A stretch of DNA of 64,000 nt, from assembly GCA_025617745.1 (NCBI GenBank), contig CM046863.1, positions 60,096,085-60,160,084 of the forward strand, given 5' to 3'. How positions within the stretch are numbered: position 1 is the stretch's first letter; every line of letters begins with the position of its first letter. Source of the DNA: Heliocidaris erythrogramma (taxonomy: Eukaryota > Echinodermata > Echinoidea > Camarodonta > Echinometridae). Shown piece after piece: positions 23,501-34,957 of the stretch. The notes beneath the pieces were generated by a model. The model searched no databases, had not been told where the DNA came from, and saw only the letters and a program-made list of their open reading frames with translations. The position numbers and the translations under genes were made by a program.

Positions 23501-24335
23501 AATCAGCCCGTTTTATTGACCATTTTGGTGTGAATGGGAGGTTTGTCTGTGGAAACTGAACACCACAATCAATTATAATCGGAAAATGATCACTGCCCCA
23601 ATTATTTTCTAAAACTTCCCAAATACATTTAGCAGCTATATTATTTGATGTCCATGTTAAATCCAAGCATGAGGTATTACCACTGTGTTCGTCTAATCTT
23701 GTACCAGACCCCGTATTAAGGCACACAAGGTTGCCATTTTCCATAGCTTTTTCTATATTAAGACCATTCGAATCAGTTTTGGAACTCCCCCATAACGTAT
23801 TATGACCATTAAAGTCACCACATATAAAAACAGAGCTGCCAACGACAGAAAACACATGATCTAAAAAATTATCCTCAAGTTTTAAGCACGGATTATAAAT
23901 ATTAACAACTGAAATCCAATTCGTGTTATTGATGTAGACATCAATGGCTAATATTTCAATCTCAGATTTAGGTAAATCAATAACTTTATAAGACAACCCT
24001 TTTTTAATTAGTGTCAGGCAACCGCCACCCTGCCTTTTATTATCAGATTTCCTGTCTTTTCTCATCGTTTCATAATCATATAAATTAAAATAATTCTTAT
24101 TCTTCAACCAAGATTCCTGAATACAAATGATATCCGGTTTGGGGTTAATGTCATTTGTTATAGCTACCTTAAATTCAGCCCCCTGTCTAACTATTGATTT
24201 AGCGTTCCATTGGAGGAAACGCATAAGAAAGCAAAGTAGCACAAAAGAAAAATAAAACTTATTCATTTCACGGTTTACGAATCTTTCTATGAGAGTTATT
24301 TTTACGTCTTGAAGACGATTGACAAGATTCGTCAT
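20501..24335 (-). pseudogene. ORF2 of LINE-2: endonuclease, reverse transcriptase, RNase H
   Basis: The endonuclease (24263-22968 region) retains its active-site residues: FLQWNAKSI (Asn), DIICIQESWL (Glu), FICGDFNGHN (Asp-x-Asn) and WGSDHFPII (Asp-His). Reverse transcriptase shows SYRPISLTATLCKVMERM, QSGFRKGRRTIDH, MPQGSVISPILF and CQFADDIALW. RNase H is complete: YTDGSVDP (first Asp), FSAELAAIYMAL (Glu), IFSDSMSALQAL (Asp) and WVPSHCGVAGNENAD (last Asp). A Cys-His C-terminal segment (CEVCLKPDTVGHFLLECKKY) follows. Frame changes occur near 22970, 22540, 22080, 21600 and 21180. The likely start is MNKFYFSF just downstream of ORF1, overlapping its end. Confidence 0.88.
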
Positions 24336-25782
24336 CTGATGTAATCTTATCGGACGATTTACCAGGATCTGACAAATTTATTTTAACATGACTTCTTTTG
24401 GAATCATTTCCAGTTTCATTTTCAGTTGTGTTACCAACTTTCCTTTGCTGAGAGTTTTCATTACATGTCTTTCCAGATAAATCCTTATGAAAGGCCTGTT
24501 TGAAGAGATTCTTCATTGCGTATTGAATGTCATCCTTACTTTTAATTTTATCACTGCGACTTTAATATTTGAATGGTTCCAATCATAAGCATTGCCAGTG
24601 CTGGCCCTATTTCTACCATAGTATTATCATTTGTTTGGGTACTTTCCGTTACTTCAGTTTGTGTGGTTGCATCTACATATACACCTTTATTTGTGGTTGC
24701 ACTTTGAGGCTTACTAACAATAGCAGGAGGATCTAAATTACACTTATCTTCACTACATTCCTTAACTACCTTAGATTCAGTATTAACAGAGTTGTTCTGC
24801 GACTGAGATTTAACTTTCTTAGTTGCATCAGCATAAGATATGTTAAGAGTAATTCTGGTTTGATGAATTTGCTTTTGTATTATAACCTCTTCACATCCAA
24901 GGTAAGCTGCAGAGTGAGTACCTCCACATCTACAACATTTAGGGTTTTCCTTACTTTTACAATCTTTAAACTCATGTTGGCCACCACATCTAACGCATCT
25001 CTGAAAGCTTTTACAACTACTGGCAATGTGTCCAAGCCTTTGACATTTAAAACATCGAATAACTGGCGGAATATATGGTCTAACTTTATATATTTGATAT
25101 CCAACACACAAATCATCAGGAATATTCTTCCTGATAAATGTAATACATACCGCCAAAGATGGTTCAACCTTGCCATTTTGTTTTCTCGTTAATCTCTTAG
25201 CCTCCACTACCCCGTCCTTCTTACATGCCTGCACCAACTCTTCTACATCTACATCAAGTGGAATACCAGAAATTACACCTCTACATTTAATTTCACTACT
25301 AGGATATTATGTGGATACAGTCCACTTACCCAACTGCGTTATTTGTTTAAGTCTCTCTGCCTGAGAGGCAGTGTGACATTGTACTGCAATACCACCATTA
25401 ACTTTATTGACCGTTTTTACAAAACTTTGCCCAATCGCATTCAAACATTTACCAATATGGAGTGGGTTTACCTGTGCAAGATTAACATCACTTGATTTAA
25501 TAATGATATTCTTTATGCCAGTTGTTTTAGTAGTCGTATCCTTAGAAATGAACGTACTTTTCTTTGTTCTTTTGTGGGTAACAACCTTGAAAGTATCACC
25601 ATCACTACCCGAATCAGAATCATCATTACTCGTATTAGATAAGTCCCTTTTACGATTAATGTTACTAATATTGCTATTACCTCCATTATCGTCTTTACTT
25701 TGAGCTTGACTAATAAGTCGAGACAAAGTAGATCTTTCCTTAGCCGCAGGCTGAGAAGCAAGAAGCTTATCACTATTAACAT
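24268..25782 (-). pseudogene. ORF1 (gag-like, three CCHC knuckles) of LINE-2
   Basis: A serine- and asparagine-rich N-terminus (SRLISQAQSKDDNGG) is followed by a conserved block ending KTVNKVNGGIAVQC. An RRM-like or gag core (VGYQIYKVRPYIPPVIRCF) then precedes three knuckles: CFKCQRLGHIASSC, CVRCGGQHEFKDC and CCRCGGTHSAAYLGC. The tail is polar and ends in a basic segment (SSRRKNNSHRKIRKP). Frameshifts near 25300 and 24560 break it. Its end overlaps the start of ORF2, as is common in I-type elements. Confidence 0.83.
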
Positions 25783-26489
25783 TTATAGATACTATAATAC
25801 AAAATTGTAATGATCTAAGTATTAAATAGGTAAACTAAAACTATGCACAGAGCAAATTCCTGCTTACCAAACTACTCGATACAGCAATACAAAGCCAAAA
25901 AGATGCACCCTTTAGCCACAGCGTCGGGTTCACCCGTGAAACGTAATCACTCTCCTCAAGAACTCCACTTCTCTCCTCTCGCACCTCTATCAAAGAACTA
26001 ACACGTGAAAAACTATCCCTCGTGCTCGTTTTCACTCGAACTCTCACTAGTCAACTCGGCTCTCTCTCTCTCTCTCAAACTCTAGCTCCGTTCTCAATCA
26101 GAATCAGAATCAGAATCGTGAAAACCCTCCCCTCCCCGATTCTCTAAAATCAATCCCTACTTATACCCTTCTGAGAAATTTCTATTAATGCAAAAAAATG
26201 TTACAGCGGATGTTTCAGTAAATGAAAAGGTGAACATCTGCAGAAACTAATAAATTATTCAATTTAACACTCCAACAAGAATGTCTAGCCAGAGGACCGT
26301 TACAAATATTTCAAAGACTTGGCTTGAATAGGCTTTAACTAAAATACATACATGAACCTTACTGAAATAAATAACTGCATTTTAATAAACTATAAGTCAT
26401 TCCCCTTTGCGTTTTTCCTTAAAATACATCTGGCCAAATAAATTTCTTTCCTGACAACGTTACATAATTTTATTGTTAACGCATAATTT

Positions 26490-26753
26490 CAGGGGCGTAT
26501 CCAGGATATCCCAATAGGGGGACGCCAGGCATTATTGATCGCCGTCCTTGGGGAGGGGTCTAAGGGGAGGGGGTGCCCCCTCCCCTTTGGAAAATCTTTG
26601 CTTCTGAAGAAGGGCTGAGATGCAAAATAATCCTATATGTGACCAATTTTTAAACCTGTTTAATGAACAACTTTTTTTTTGTTGGCTTTTTTTTTTACGA
26701 CAGCCAATAGGGGGGGGGGGGCGCCTGTTGCCCAACCCCTGGATACGCCACTG
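26490..26753. mobile_element. hAT-like MITE with CAGGGGCGTATCCAGG ends
   Basis: The terminal inverted repeats are CAGGGGCGTATCCAGG (26490) and its near complement ending CCTGGATACGCCACTG (26753). TAATTT flanks both sides (26484-26489, 26754-26759). The interior has G-rich and A-rich runs and no gene. It belongs with the elements at 55701 and 36639. Confidence 0.8.
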
Positions 26754-26779
26754 TAATTTACAAATTTCAACTAATTTTT

Positions 26780-26808
26780 GTCTCGCCCACCGGAGGTGAA
26801 GGCGAGAC
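26780..26808. repeat. Perfect hairpin GTCTCGCC...GGCGAGAC
   Basis: Eight outer base pairs (GTCTCGCC with GGCGAGAC) enclose an inner CACC-GGA-GGTG stem. It sits at the start of the tandem repeat that follows and is probably a structural end of that repeat family. Confidence 0.85.
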
Positions 26809-27440
26809 TAAGGGATCCAAATGGCGTCCGTCCGTCTGTCGTCCGTCCGTCACAAACTTGGCAACTGTTACTGCATTGGCAGCCACACTTGGGTGATAGA
26901 AGCACTAGGGGCATCTCCATGTTATTGTGTTGTCGGAGGTCACATGATGATGTCAAAGGTCATTTGAGGTCAAATGTTAAAGTTTACCTGCAAGACTCTC
27001 TTTTCATATGTTAAAGTTTACCTGCAAGACTCTCTTTTGTGAAATAACTTCACATCAGTTGCTTGGATTACAACCTAACTTGGGTCATATTTGCACTGAG
27101 GGTACCTTGACGTTATGTTGCCGTTGGAGGTCACATGATAGGGTCAAAGGTCATTTGAGGTCATACGTTAAAGTTTACCTGCAAGACTCTTTTGACAAAT
27201 AACTTCACACCAGTTGCTTTGATTACAACCTAACTTGGGTCATATTTGCACTGAGGGTACCTTCACGTTATGTTGCCTTTGGATGTCACATGATATGGTC
27301 AAAGGTCATTTGAGGCTATACGTTAAAGTTTACCTGCAAGACTCTCTTGTGACAAATAACTTCATATCACTTGCTTGGATTACAACCTAACTTGGGTGAT
27401 AGATGCACTTGGAGTACATTCATGTTTTGGTACCTTCTAG
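26809..27440. repeat. Tandem repeat, three to four units of about 155-190 bp, with AGGTCA pairs
   Basis: Units share the order AGGTCACATGAT, TCAAAGGTCATTTGAGGTCA, TTAAAGTTTACCTGCAAGAC, then AACTTCACATCAGTTGCTTG and TACAACCTAACTTGGGTCAT. The spacing AGGTCA-TTTG-AGGTCA occurs exactly at 26957-26972 and 27148-27163, and in changed form at 27303-27318. That matches the DR4 arrangement bound by some nuclear receptors. Open frames within it are low-value. Confidence 0.8.
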
Positions 27441-28800
27441 CTCAGCCGGACTGCAATCACAAACACATTTAAAATTCACACATATACAATATCAATGCAT
27501 TACTATTACTCGTATCTGTTCATCATTATAGCTTTTAAACTCTTTCTAATCATTCACTTTACCCCTGACAGGTTATCAAGTCCCCCAAAATATGATTCTA
27601 CTTTGTTCAATTTACATGCATGCCTTATTACAATTATAATGTTCACCATTATTCATATTCGTTGACAAACTTTCTCATATGAACGTATTGATTTTAAAAG
27701 CCTTATTTCATTTCCACTTTTCAACCTTAGCACTATTTTTAACCTTTTTGCATTTTTATGCCACCCAGAGACAAACTCTACTTCGCCTCTATTGTACAAC
27801 TGATTATCATCCTATTTTGTATTTGTGTAATCTAATAGGACTTGATGGTAACTTTTTATTCCATCTCTAAAAGGGGCGGGGGGGGGGGGGTGGGGGCAGT
27901 CGATGGAGGGAAGTAGTATTTTGTGAATAGTCCTTCTCATTAATGGGATATTACATTCTGTGGCAGATACCCAGAGATACAATTCTTCTGCGTGGCAACG
28001 GAGATCACGATATTCCCAGTTTTCGCAAGTGGGCGAGACACAATCTTGCTAATGCCTTGTTTGACATATCAGCAAATTATGATTTTACAATCTTTCCCAT
28101 GTTAAGAAAACTATTTCTAATATTTAATTAGCTTTGAATATAAAGAATGCATGAATAGGATGCTAAAAACTCATTTTTTAATGAATCATCTAAGCTTTCT
28201 GCAAATTGAAATATAAACAAATTATAATTTTGAAGCCACTCTGTGTGATGAAATGTATTGCTGGATGGTTAAGTATGTCCTAAATTGCAATTTATCGCAA
28301 TAAAATCACAACAAAATTTACTTGTTACAAACAAACTTTACTGTTAACAGTATTTTCTGGTACATAATGTACGTTTCGGACGTTACATTATACTGTTAAC
28401 ATCCATTTTTAAACTCCAGCCAGTTCAAATGAGGGGCAATTATTGATGTAAGAAGGAGTGATTTCCATTTTTCAAACTTTCCTCTTACTGTTAACAGTGT
28501 TTTGCATTTGTATTTTATCAGTTTTTCATTTTTATAAAGGATATCCCAAATGAAGTCATTAAACTTAAGTTTATTTGGTAAATTTAAAGTATTTTTTCAG
28601 TAACAGTCAAATCACACACCTTAACTTTACCCAGTCTACAAAACAAATAATATGTGGTGTAAATATTTGAAAAATATAACCAAGCTAAACCATTTTTCTA
28701 AAATTTACATTAAATATGGATTTTTACCTTAAAATAGGGGGACTATTGAACTTTAATTTTATATGTATGGGACTATACTAGCTTATTTAGCTTATTTTTT
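27441..28800. other. FB5 interior, AT-rich, no gene seen
   Basis: No exon is recognised. A G run lies near 27880. The TGTAACGTCCGAAACA motif occurs in reverse at 28373-28387 (TGT end lost), with ACTGTTAACAGT-type palindromes at about 28340, 28389 and 28490. These features link this stretch with 11.8-12.3 kb and 32.5-32.9 kb as parts of one original interior. Confidence 0.5.
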
Positions 28801-28829
28801 AATGCTTAATCCTCACAATTTATCATGCC

Positions 28830-29345
28830 ATTTTGAAGAACATATCTAGGATTCGTAAATTTATTGATCAAACTACTTGTCATCATGCTGTAAGGTCACT
28901 TATTCTTTCCAGACTAGACTATTGTAATGGGCTTCTTTCCTCTATACCAAAATCTCATGTAAACCGTCTACAGCGTCTGCAGAATTGGGCTGCACGTCTT
29001 GTTTTTGAGGTTGGCAGAAGTCATTCTTCCCAACCTTTACTTCGTTCCCTTCACTGGCTGCCCATTCAAAAACGTATCATCTTCAAATTAGTTCTTTATG
29101 TTTATAAATCTATCAATAACCTGGTTCCAGGGTACATATCTGAATACTTAACTGTATACACCTAGTAGAAATCTCAGATCCTCAAATCACAACCTTCAGC
29201 TCAGCTACCCAATGACCCGAAATTTGTCAGGTGATAGGACTTTCACAGTTACTGCATCAAGGCTATGGAATAATCTCCCCTTGACCATTAGACAGTCAGC
29301 ATCCATAAAGACCTTTAAAAAAGCTGTGAATTCATATTTATTTTA
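28830..29345 (+). mobile_element. 3' fragment of a CR1/L2-like retrotransposon
   Basis: Only the thumb and C-terminal part of the reverse transcriptase protein remains: ILSRLDYCNGLLSSIPKSHV, LQRLQNWAARLVF, and HWLPIQKRIIFKLVLYVYK. After a stop at about 29164 it continues in another frame with SRLWNNLPLTIRQSASIKTF and KKAVNSYLF before the true stop. It is a different subfamily from the copy at 13.6-14.8 kb. No tail repeat is evident. Confidence 0.83.
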
Positions 29346-29483
29346 AATCCGCTATCAAACTTTGTAACAAGTACATTCATCACATTTTGTCTCCATAAAA
29401 CCACCTGGTAGTTCCCACATGGACGATTGAAGAGCTTTCTGATTTGTGTTTATATACAAATTATAATGTATTCTATAATTTAA

Positions 29484-31071
29484 AGACCTGGTCCGAAGCG
29501 ATAAATCAAATAGGTGAATTATATATCAATCTGAAGCTTAGGGGACACAGAAGAGGAAAATCACCACTATTTATCCAGAAATTGCCATGCTCATGAGAAA
29601 TAGTGGTTTGAAATCTGGAATTGCGGTGGAATTCAAGTGCTTCAAAATCCTGAAGTTACATCGCGAATAAGAGCCTTCGAGCGGATGACGTCATGTTATG
29701 TAGCGAGCCTGTGATCTTTCTGCACACAGTAGGCGATGTCAATACGGAATGGTACGTAACTCGAGGAGACTTTGTGTCTTAATTTACTAATTAAAATGAT
29801 TATTTTAATTAAAACTGAATAGAAAAGATATGAATGGGGATTAATCGTTGTTCCATTTAATTTTGGGGCTGTTATGAGTCGATTATGCTCTTCACGTTTG
29901 TAGGCATGTCTCGCACAATAATGAGTGCATTGCTTGTGTTAGGTTTTAACTTTGTCATGTTTGTTAAACTTTAGATTTGGTTTAGTCTAGATTTAGCAAA
30001 ATTATAGCCATCAAAATGCGAAAGGAATCATTCTTACCATATATTTAGACGAGATTCTTCGATTCTTTTTAAAATATATATTGCAGGAATCTTGAAATTG
30101 CATTTTCGGATGCATGGACTGCATACGTGGCTGGCCTGCATCAGGGCTATCATAGCATGTCTATGCCGCCCGCGCTGCGGGTATTAAACCTACCTACCGG
30201 GAGCTGCCGCGAACGCTAGGTTAGTAGGTATACTATAGCTATGCCTATGGCCGCAGTTGTCGAAGTTGACATTCGACGATGTCCTCGCGTTAAACTTACA
30301 GCCAAGCTCAAAATATTGGTTCATTTTGAAGAAATTAATACTTTATATATAAATCACAAATGGCCAAATTCGCTTAGCCCAGTCGCCATTCATATCCGCA
30401 AGATCAAGTTTAGTAAAGTTTTTTGCTTTATTTTGTGATAGTAGGCCTAGTACTTCTGAACGTCGATCAAATTTAGTCTTGCTCTAGGTGAGCATGGTGA
30501 GAGAGTTTGCTGATTCTAAACATTCTGCTATAGTTTCAGATCATTATTGAAATCATTAATAAGAAATCACAAAACTTACCAATCTTTTACATTTCCATAC
30601 ATTCTGTTGTCACGGTTTTGCAAATCTCTATCTCAGTCCTACATTTTCTCCCGATTCACTTTCATAGTTTCCCTCATCTTCTCCTCACCATCCTCTACCT
30701 CCTCGTATTCACAGTCCATCAGCAAATCATCCTTATCTTCTTCGATCACAACTGACGCCATGACAACTCAAAACTTTTGTAAAAAAAACTTTATTATTCA
30801 GCGTTCAATGGACTTCTCCCCGCTCAACGTGTGTTGTTTATGTACAAATACTAAGTTCAAGTTCTAGCGGGTCTTCATAACATGACGTCATAGGTTTGCG
30901 ATTTATTTCGGACCGGCTCACCCGTAAATGGCGGGGAGGCTGAAAATTATTTTTTGTTTTGCTTATTGTGCAATTACGAAATGTTTCATTGGTCTTAATC
31001 ATACATTTTTGTATTCTACGTCCAATAAGCTTTCCATTGATGTATAGTTGTTCAGTCACCGGACCAGGTCT
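29484..31071 (-). mobile_element. Kolobok-like DNA transposon with TTAA duplication
   Basis: The 12-base perfect ends AGACCTGGTCCG (29484-29495) and its complement (31060-31071) are bounded by TTAA on both sides (29480-29483, 31072-31075). TTAA target choice is typical of Kolobok and piggyBac groups. No complete transposase is present. A short minus-strand frame (about 30761-30642) is open from ATG: MASVVIEEDKDDLLMDCEYE and on to a Lys-rich end. It is acidic and could be a first exon with a GTGAGG donor inside it. The minus orientation rests on that frame only. Confidence 0.78.
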
Positions 31072-31116
31072 TTAAATATTTTGTAAACGCTCCGAGCCTT
31101 ATGCGAAGGGCGTACT

Positions 31117-31303
31117 GTGTGTGTGTGTGTAATTGGGTTTTTACAGACGTGTATCAATCAAAATATGATTATTTACGTCTGGGGACCGACCTTTAACGTC
31201 ACCATCCGAAAGACGTGACTCAGTCTCGAACCTGGGTCCGCTGAATCAGTTTATAACTTCCACTGTTAGCTGGATTACAAGCGCACGCCACAACGCCCAG
31301 TTA
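31117..31303 (-). mobile_element. SINE flanked by 13-bp duplication
   Basis: CGAAGGGCGTACT occurs at 31104-31116 and again at 31304-31316. Read on the minus strand the element starts CTGGGCGTTGTGGCGTGCGC, has a B-box-like CCAGGTTCGAGAC, and a body with GACGTTAAAGGTCGGTCCCC. A (GT)n tract lies at its low-coordinate end. The exact duplication makes the insertion secure. Confidence 0.88.
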
Positions 31304-31316
31304 CGAAGGGCGTACT

Positions 31317-33538
31317 AAATGCGTATTGTATTATATTGTATTGTATTTTGTGAAATAGAATTGGAAACCACTCATTGGTACATGAAGATTGATTACACAG
31401 TTTCTGGTGAACACAGGGCCTTCCAGGTGTGTATAAATCTACGTAGTCAGGTAAACTAAAAGAAGCTTTGTAATTTTGTAAAAAAATGTTACTTACAAAA
31501 TTAATGGCTGTATATCAATCTTTAATTTAACTATTCACATCCTACACAATTAATTTCATATGGATTATCAACTTGTGAATAATAATAATAATACATACAT
31601 ACAACCATACATGTATAGCGTGATTTATAATGCGCAAATCCAATTTGTAGAGTGCTCTAGGCGTAGTGTAGAATAAAGAAGGGCATAAGATAGTAGAAAT
31701 ACAAAGGAATGTACAGTAATAATCAATGGAAGAATTGAACGAGTGTAACTATAGGAAGATTATTCATGACATTCTAACATGAAAATAAAAATAAGGTAAC
31801 TTTAGCCTCTCCAAATCCATCTATTCATTTATTTTCTTCTTGTAGGGTGTAATACCCTATCAGCAAAAACTTAAAAAACACCACCAACAATAATTCCTAG
31901 AAAGTATACAACAATAAAGCATTACAACTAATTTTTTGTAGATTTCCGTACATGAAGTTCTCTCACTACATGTATGCCAAGAGATTCCTTGCTCGTTTCG
32001 ACTTTACCAAAATGTGAGCTACATGTATGCTTACTGTACTATTCAAATGCTTGCCCCTCCCATGCCTTGTGTACCAAATAAGTAGGATATTAGTACCCTT
32101 TCTAATGATTATTCAGTTTTATTTGTAGAAGCTATGAAAATGGGTTCTTTGTTCATGTTGCAAACCATTGTTAAAGTCAGACAAAGAAAAGATCATGGAC
32201 AAATCTACAATCTAAACGAAAAGAAATGTTTATGGTACCAATAATGTTTCATAGCTTTCTATAAAGCTTGATTTATGCTCTGAATACTTTGACTATTCAC
32301 ATAGAATTCCCTGGTGAAACAGTGTGCGATCTAATAACCTAGGTTGTCACATCTTTGAAATCAGCAAGCTAGATTAGAGATGACCAAAAGTCATTACCCT
32401 TCAAGTTCATACATCAGCCACCAAAAGACTAAGAAGCACAAGCTCTAAGTTCAGATCAGGACAATGTTTGCATTATGTGATCGACATGTTGACATCATGT
32501 AACGTCCGAAACAAAACACCGCATACATTGTTTTTCATAACATGCTAAACAGAATATAAGTTTAAGTGAATTTTCTGAGAGGTTTCAGTGACTACAATTG
32601 CTATTAGGTTCATATCTTGCAAGTTTACATCACTTATACATTTTAAGTGCATGTAAGTACACCTTGGATTCCAAATTGAGTAGCTGATAGAGACATCTAT
32701 GTGCTAAACTGCACATTTGTGTTGACTACATTTTGCATAAATGTAATAAATTATTGATGGAGAATTTAACTGCCAACAAGTATTGTCACAGACCAATCAT
32801 ACCAAAAGAAAAGAAATAAAAATGGTGAAAACAGTAATGTTAACAGAATGTAACGTCCGAAACGTCAGGGGTGTTACAAATGGAAATCGTCAAATGATGC
32901 ACCCGTTCCCAATTTTTTTGTTGTATGTATCTATCTTATATCATCACTTGTTTACATGAAATAAGTTTGACCCAAGGAAAGTACATTCTATCATATGAAA
33001 TCAAAACTTTTAGTTGTCAAACCCCAAATTTAGGGCTAAGTTTCAAGTGATGTAAAATTTTTCAAGATAGAAACTCAAAATTTTCCATGAATAATCTCTG
33101 AAGCACAGAATATTATATATCATTGATATAATTTGTAACAAATCAGTTTAATATCACAGTTATAAGATATGCTATATTGTGGAGTAAAATTGTAAAACTC
33201 ATAATGTTCATGTCTGTCCACTAAATATGGAGATAGATTAAGGTCCAAAATTTGCATTTCTCAAAAATATCAATAGTCTTGATACTCAAAATACATGTTT
33301 GAAGTGTGTAAACATAATTTCATTTTAACCCTCTTTGGGGACATTATCTTTAAAAAAAAACAGAGCCATAATGGTAATACTCATTAATCATAAATAGGCT
33401 ACTCATATCATTTATTAAAAAATAATAACCTACCGGTATCTACCATTTCAATAAATCCAACAGCAAGCCTAGGCTATAAAATATAAGATCTATTTCGTAC
33501 GTGTTGTCATGACATTAGGATATTAGTATTAGCGTTAT
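31317..33538. other. FB5 interior, AT-rich, no gene seen
   Basis: No exon is recognised. An ATA/ATAC microsatellite with a TGTATAGCGTGATTTATAA segment (about 31590-31630) resembles the tail of a retroelement. TGTAACGTCCGAAACA occurs at 32498-32513 and, less its last base, at 32849-32863, the latter close to TGTTAACAG. Confidence 0.5.
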
Positions 33539-33542
33539 TTAA

Positions 33543-34356
33543 AGGGAAACTCCACTCTGGTATCAATCTGAATGTGAGAGAAACAGATACACGTAAGTCA
33601 AAGTTTGATCGAAATCCGATAAGAAATAAGAAATTGATGAATATTTGAAGTTGCAGACAAGCAAACACAATTCGGCAACTCCGTGACGAATCTTGCGAGC
33701 TCCTCTCCCATTTTGCTTAGTACAGAATATTCATAAATTTTCATTTTCTTAGCTTTTGATGACGGAATTAATTTGTTCCATACAGGTTAAAAAAATATAT
33801 GAGCAATGATTATCTAAGGTGCATGAACATGTATGATTGAATATTTTCTTAAGAGAAAATTGATTTTCTAATTTTTTACAGGGCAAATAGGCCATAATTT
33901 TCGTTATGCATTTAAATTTAATGTTTACCTCTTTCTCAAAATCCTAGTAACGAACCATTACATCCATCTGTTACAATGCATTGTCAGAATGTAGATTGGA
34001 TACATTAAGTATTGCTAGTTTGGGCAAGCCTGAATGTTTGATAGTAATACATGCAACGCCTAATAAATGCAATTCACATTCTATTGAAAAGAATAGGTTT
34101 TAATAGGTGAATGTAATAGTTTGTCACTATCTTATAGGCAAACGTGTATTTATATATTAATACGATTACGAAAATGGCCTATGGGAGAGAAGCTTGTAAG
34201 ATACGTCACGGAGTTGCCAATCTGTGTTTTATTGATTGCAATTTAAAAAATAACGTCCTTATTTTTTATCGTAATTTTCTCAAACCTTGACTGAGCTGTT
34301 TCTTTAATTGTTCAGTTTCTTTTAAAACCAACTTGTAATCAGGGTTGACTTTCACT
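33543..34356. mobile_element. TTAA-flanked MITE with inverted ends of about 170 bp
   Basis: TTAA lies at 33539-33542 and 34357-34360. The ends start AGGGAAACTCCA and, on the other strand, AGTGAAAGTCAA. The inverted match continues inward in diverged form to GGCAACTCCGTGACG (about 33674-33688) and its complement (about 34204-34218). TTAA with AGGG-type ends is consistent with non-autonomous Kolobok elements. There is no coding capacity. Confidence 0.8.
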
Positions 34357-34462
34357 TTAATAGGCCTATTGTTTCATCATAATTATATAACTCATTTCAA
34401 ATAAAACGATAAAGCAAGCACACAGTAGACTGTAATCTGTATTAAGAACATATTTGTTGTAG

Positions 34463-34953
34463 TAGACCAAATGAATATTGGACCAACTGAGTTATAGACA
34501 AAGAGGTCATTAGACGAAATAAGACTTGGACCAAATGATTATTAGATCAACTGGTCATTATAGGCGAAATGATCATTAGATCAACTGGTCATTGTAGGCG
34601 AAATGATCATTAGACCAATTGGCTGATGGACGAAATGATGATTAGACGGAATGATAATTGGACTAAATAATGATTAGACCATGTGGATAATACCAACTGG
34701 GGTTAGCCGAAATGGGTAATGGACCTAATGCATATTGGACCAACTTATAATTGGACCGAGTGGTATTTAAACTAAATGAGTTTGAACCAAATAGTTATTA
34801 GACCGAATGGTTTTTGAACGAAATGGTTATGGATTAACATGTCATTGGACGAAATGATTATTGGACTATATATTCATTGGACGAAATATTTAATGGACGA
34901 AATGATATTAGACCAATTGATTTTGACCAACTGACAATTGGACCAAATGGCAA
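34463..34953. repeat. FB5 right array (ATTGGACCAAAT family)
   Basis: About twenty units of ATTGGACCAAAT, ATTAGACGAAAT and similar, the reverse complement of the array at 9095-9640. The outermost 17 bases are the exact complement of the left terminus. Confidence 0.88.
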
Positions 34954-34957
34954 TTTA

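Larger units (their letters stand above)
20475..26146 (-). mobile_element. LINE-2 of the pair: I/Nimb-like non-LTR retrotransposon, near full length
   Basis: Minus-strand order is 5' untranslated region (26146 to about 25780), ORF1 (about 25726-24268) and ORF2 (24335-20501), then a 3' region. It is colinear with LINE-1 of the pair but free of SINEs and without the large internal deletion. It has several frameshifts and stops, so it is an inactive but nearly complete reference for this family. The 5' region has GAATC repeats at about 26096-26118. Confidence 0.88.
9095..34953. mobile_element. FB5: 25.9-kb candidate fold-back element
   Basis: The outer 17 bases are a perfect inverted repeat, TTGCCATTTGGTCCAAT at 9095-9111 and its complement at 34937-34953. 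TTTA lies directly outside on both sides (9091-9094 and 34954-34957). Each end leads inward into an array of the same degenerate motif (ATTTGGTCTAAT/ATTTGGTCCAAT), in opposite orientation at the two ends. The interior holds a THAP-type exon, a recurring TGTAACGTCCGAAACA motif, and many later insertions (LINEs, SINEs, Kolobok-like elements) that explain much of its length. It lies in the intron between small exon 1 and large exon 2. A single 25.9-kb insertion that later filled with retrotransposons is the simplest reading; two separate arrays are the alternative. Confidence 0.75.

Noticed and set aside
26780..26812. Helitron 3' end (hairpin followed by CTAA)
   Set aside because: The hairpin abuts CTAA directly without the usual spacing, and no 5' TC end or Rep/helicase sequence is present.
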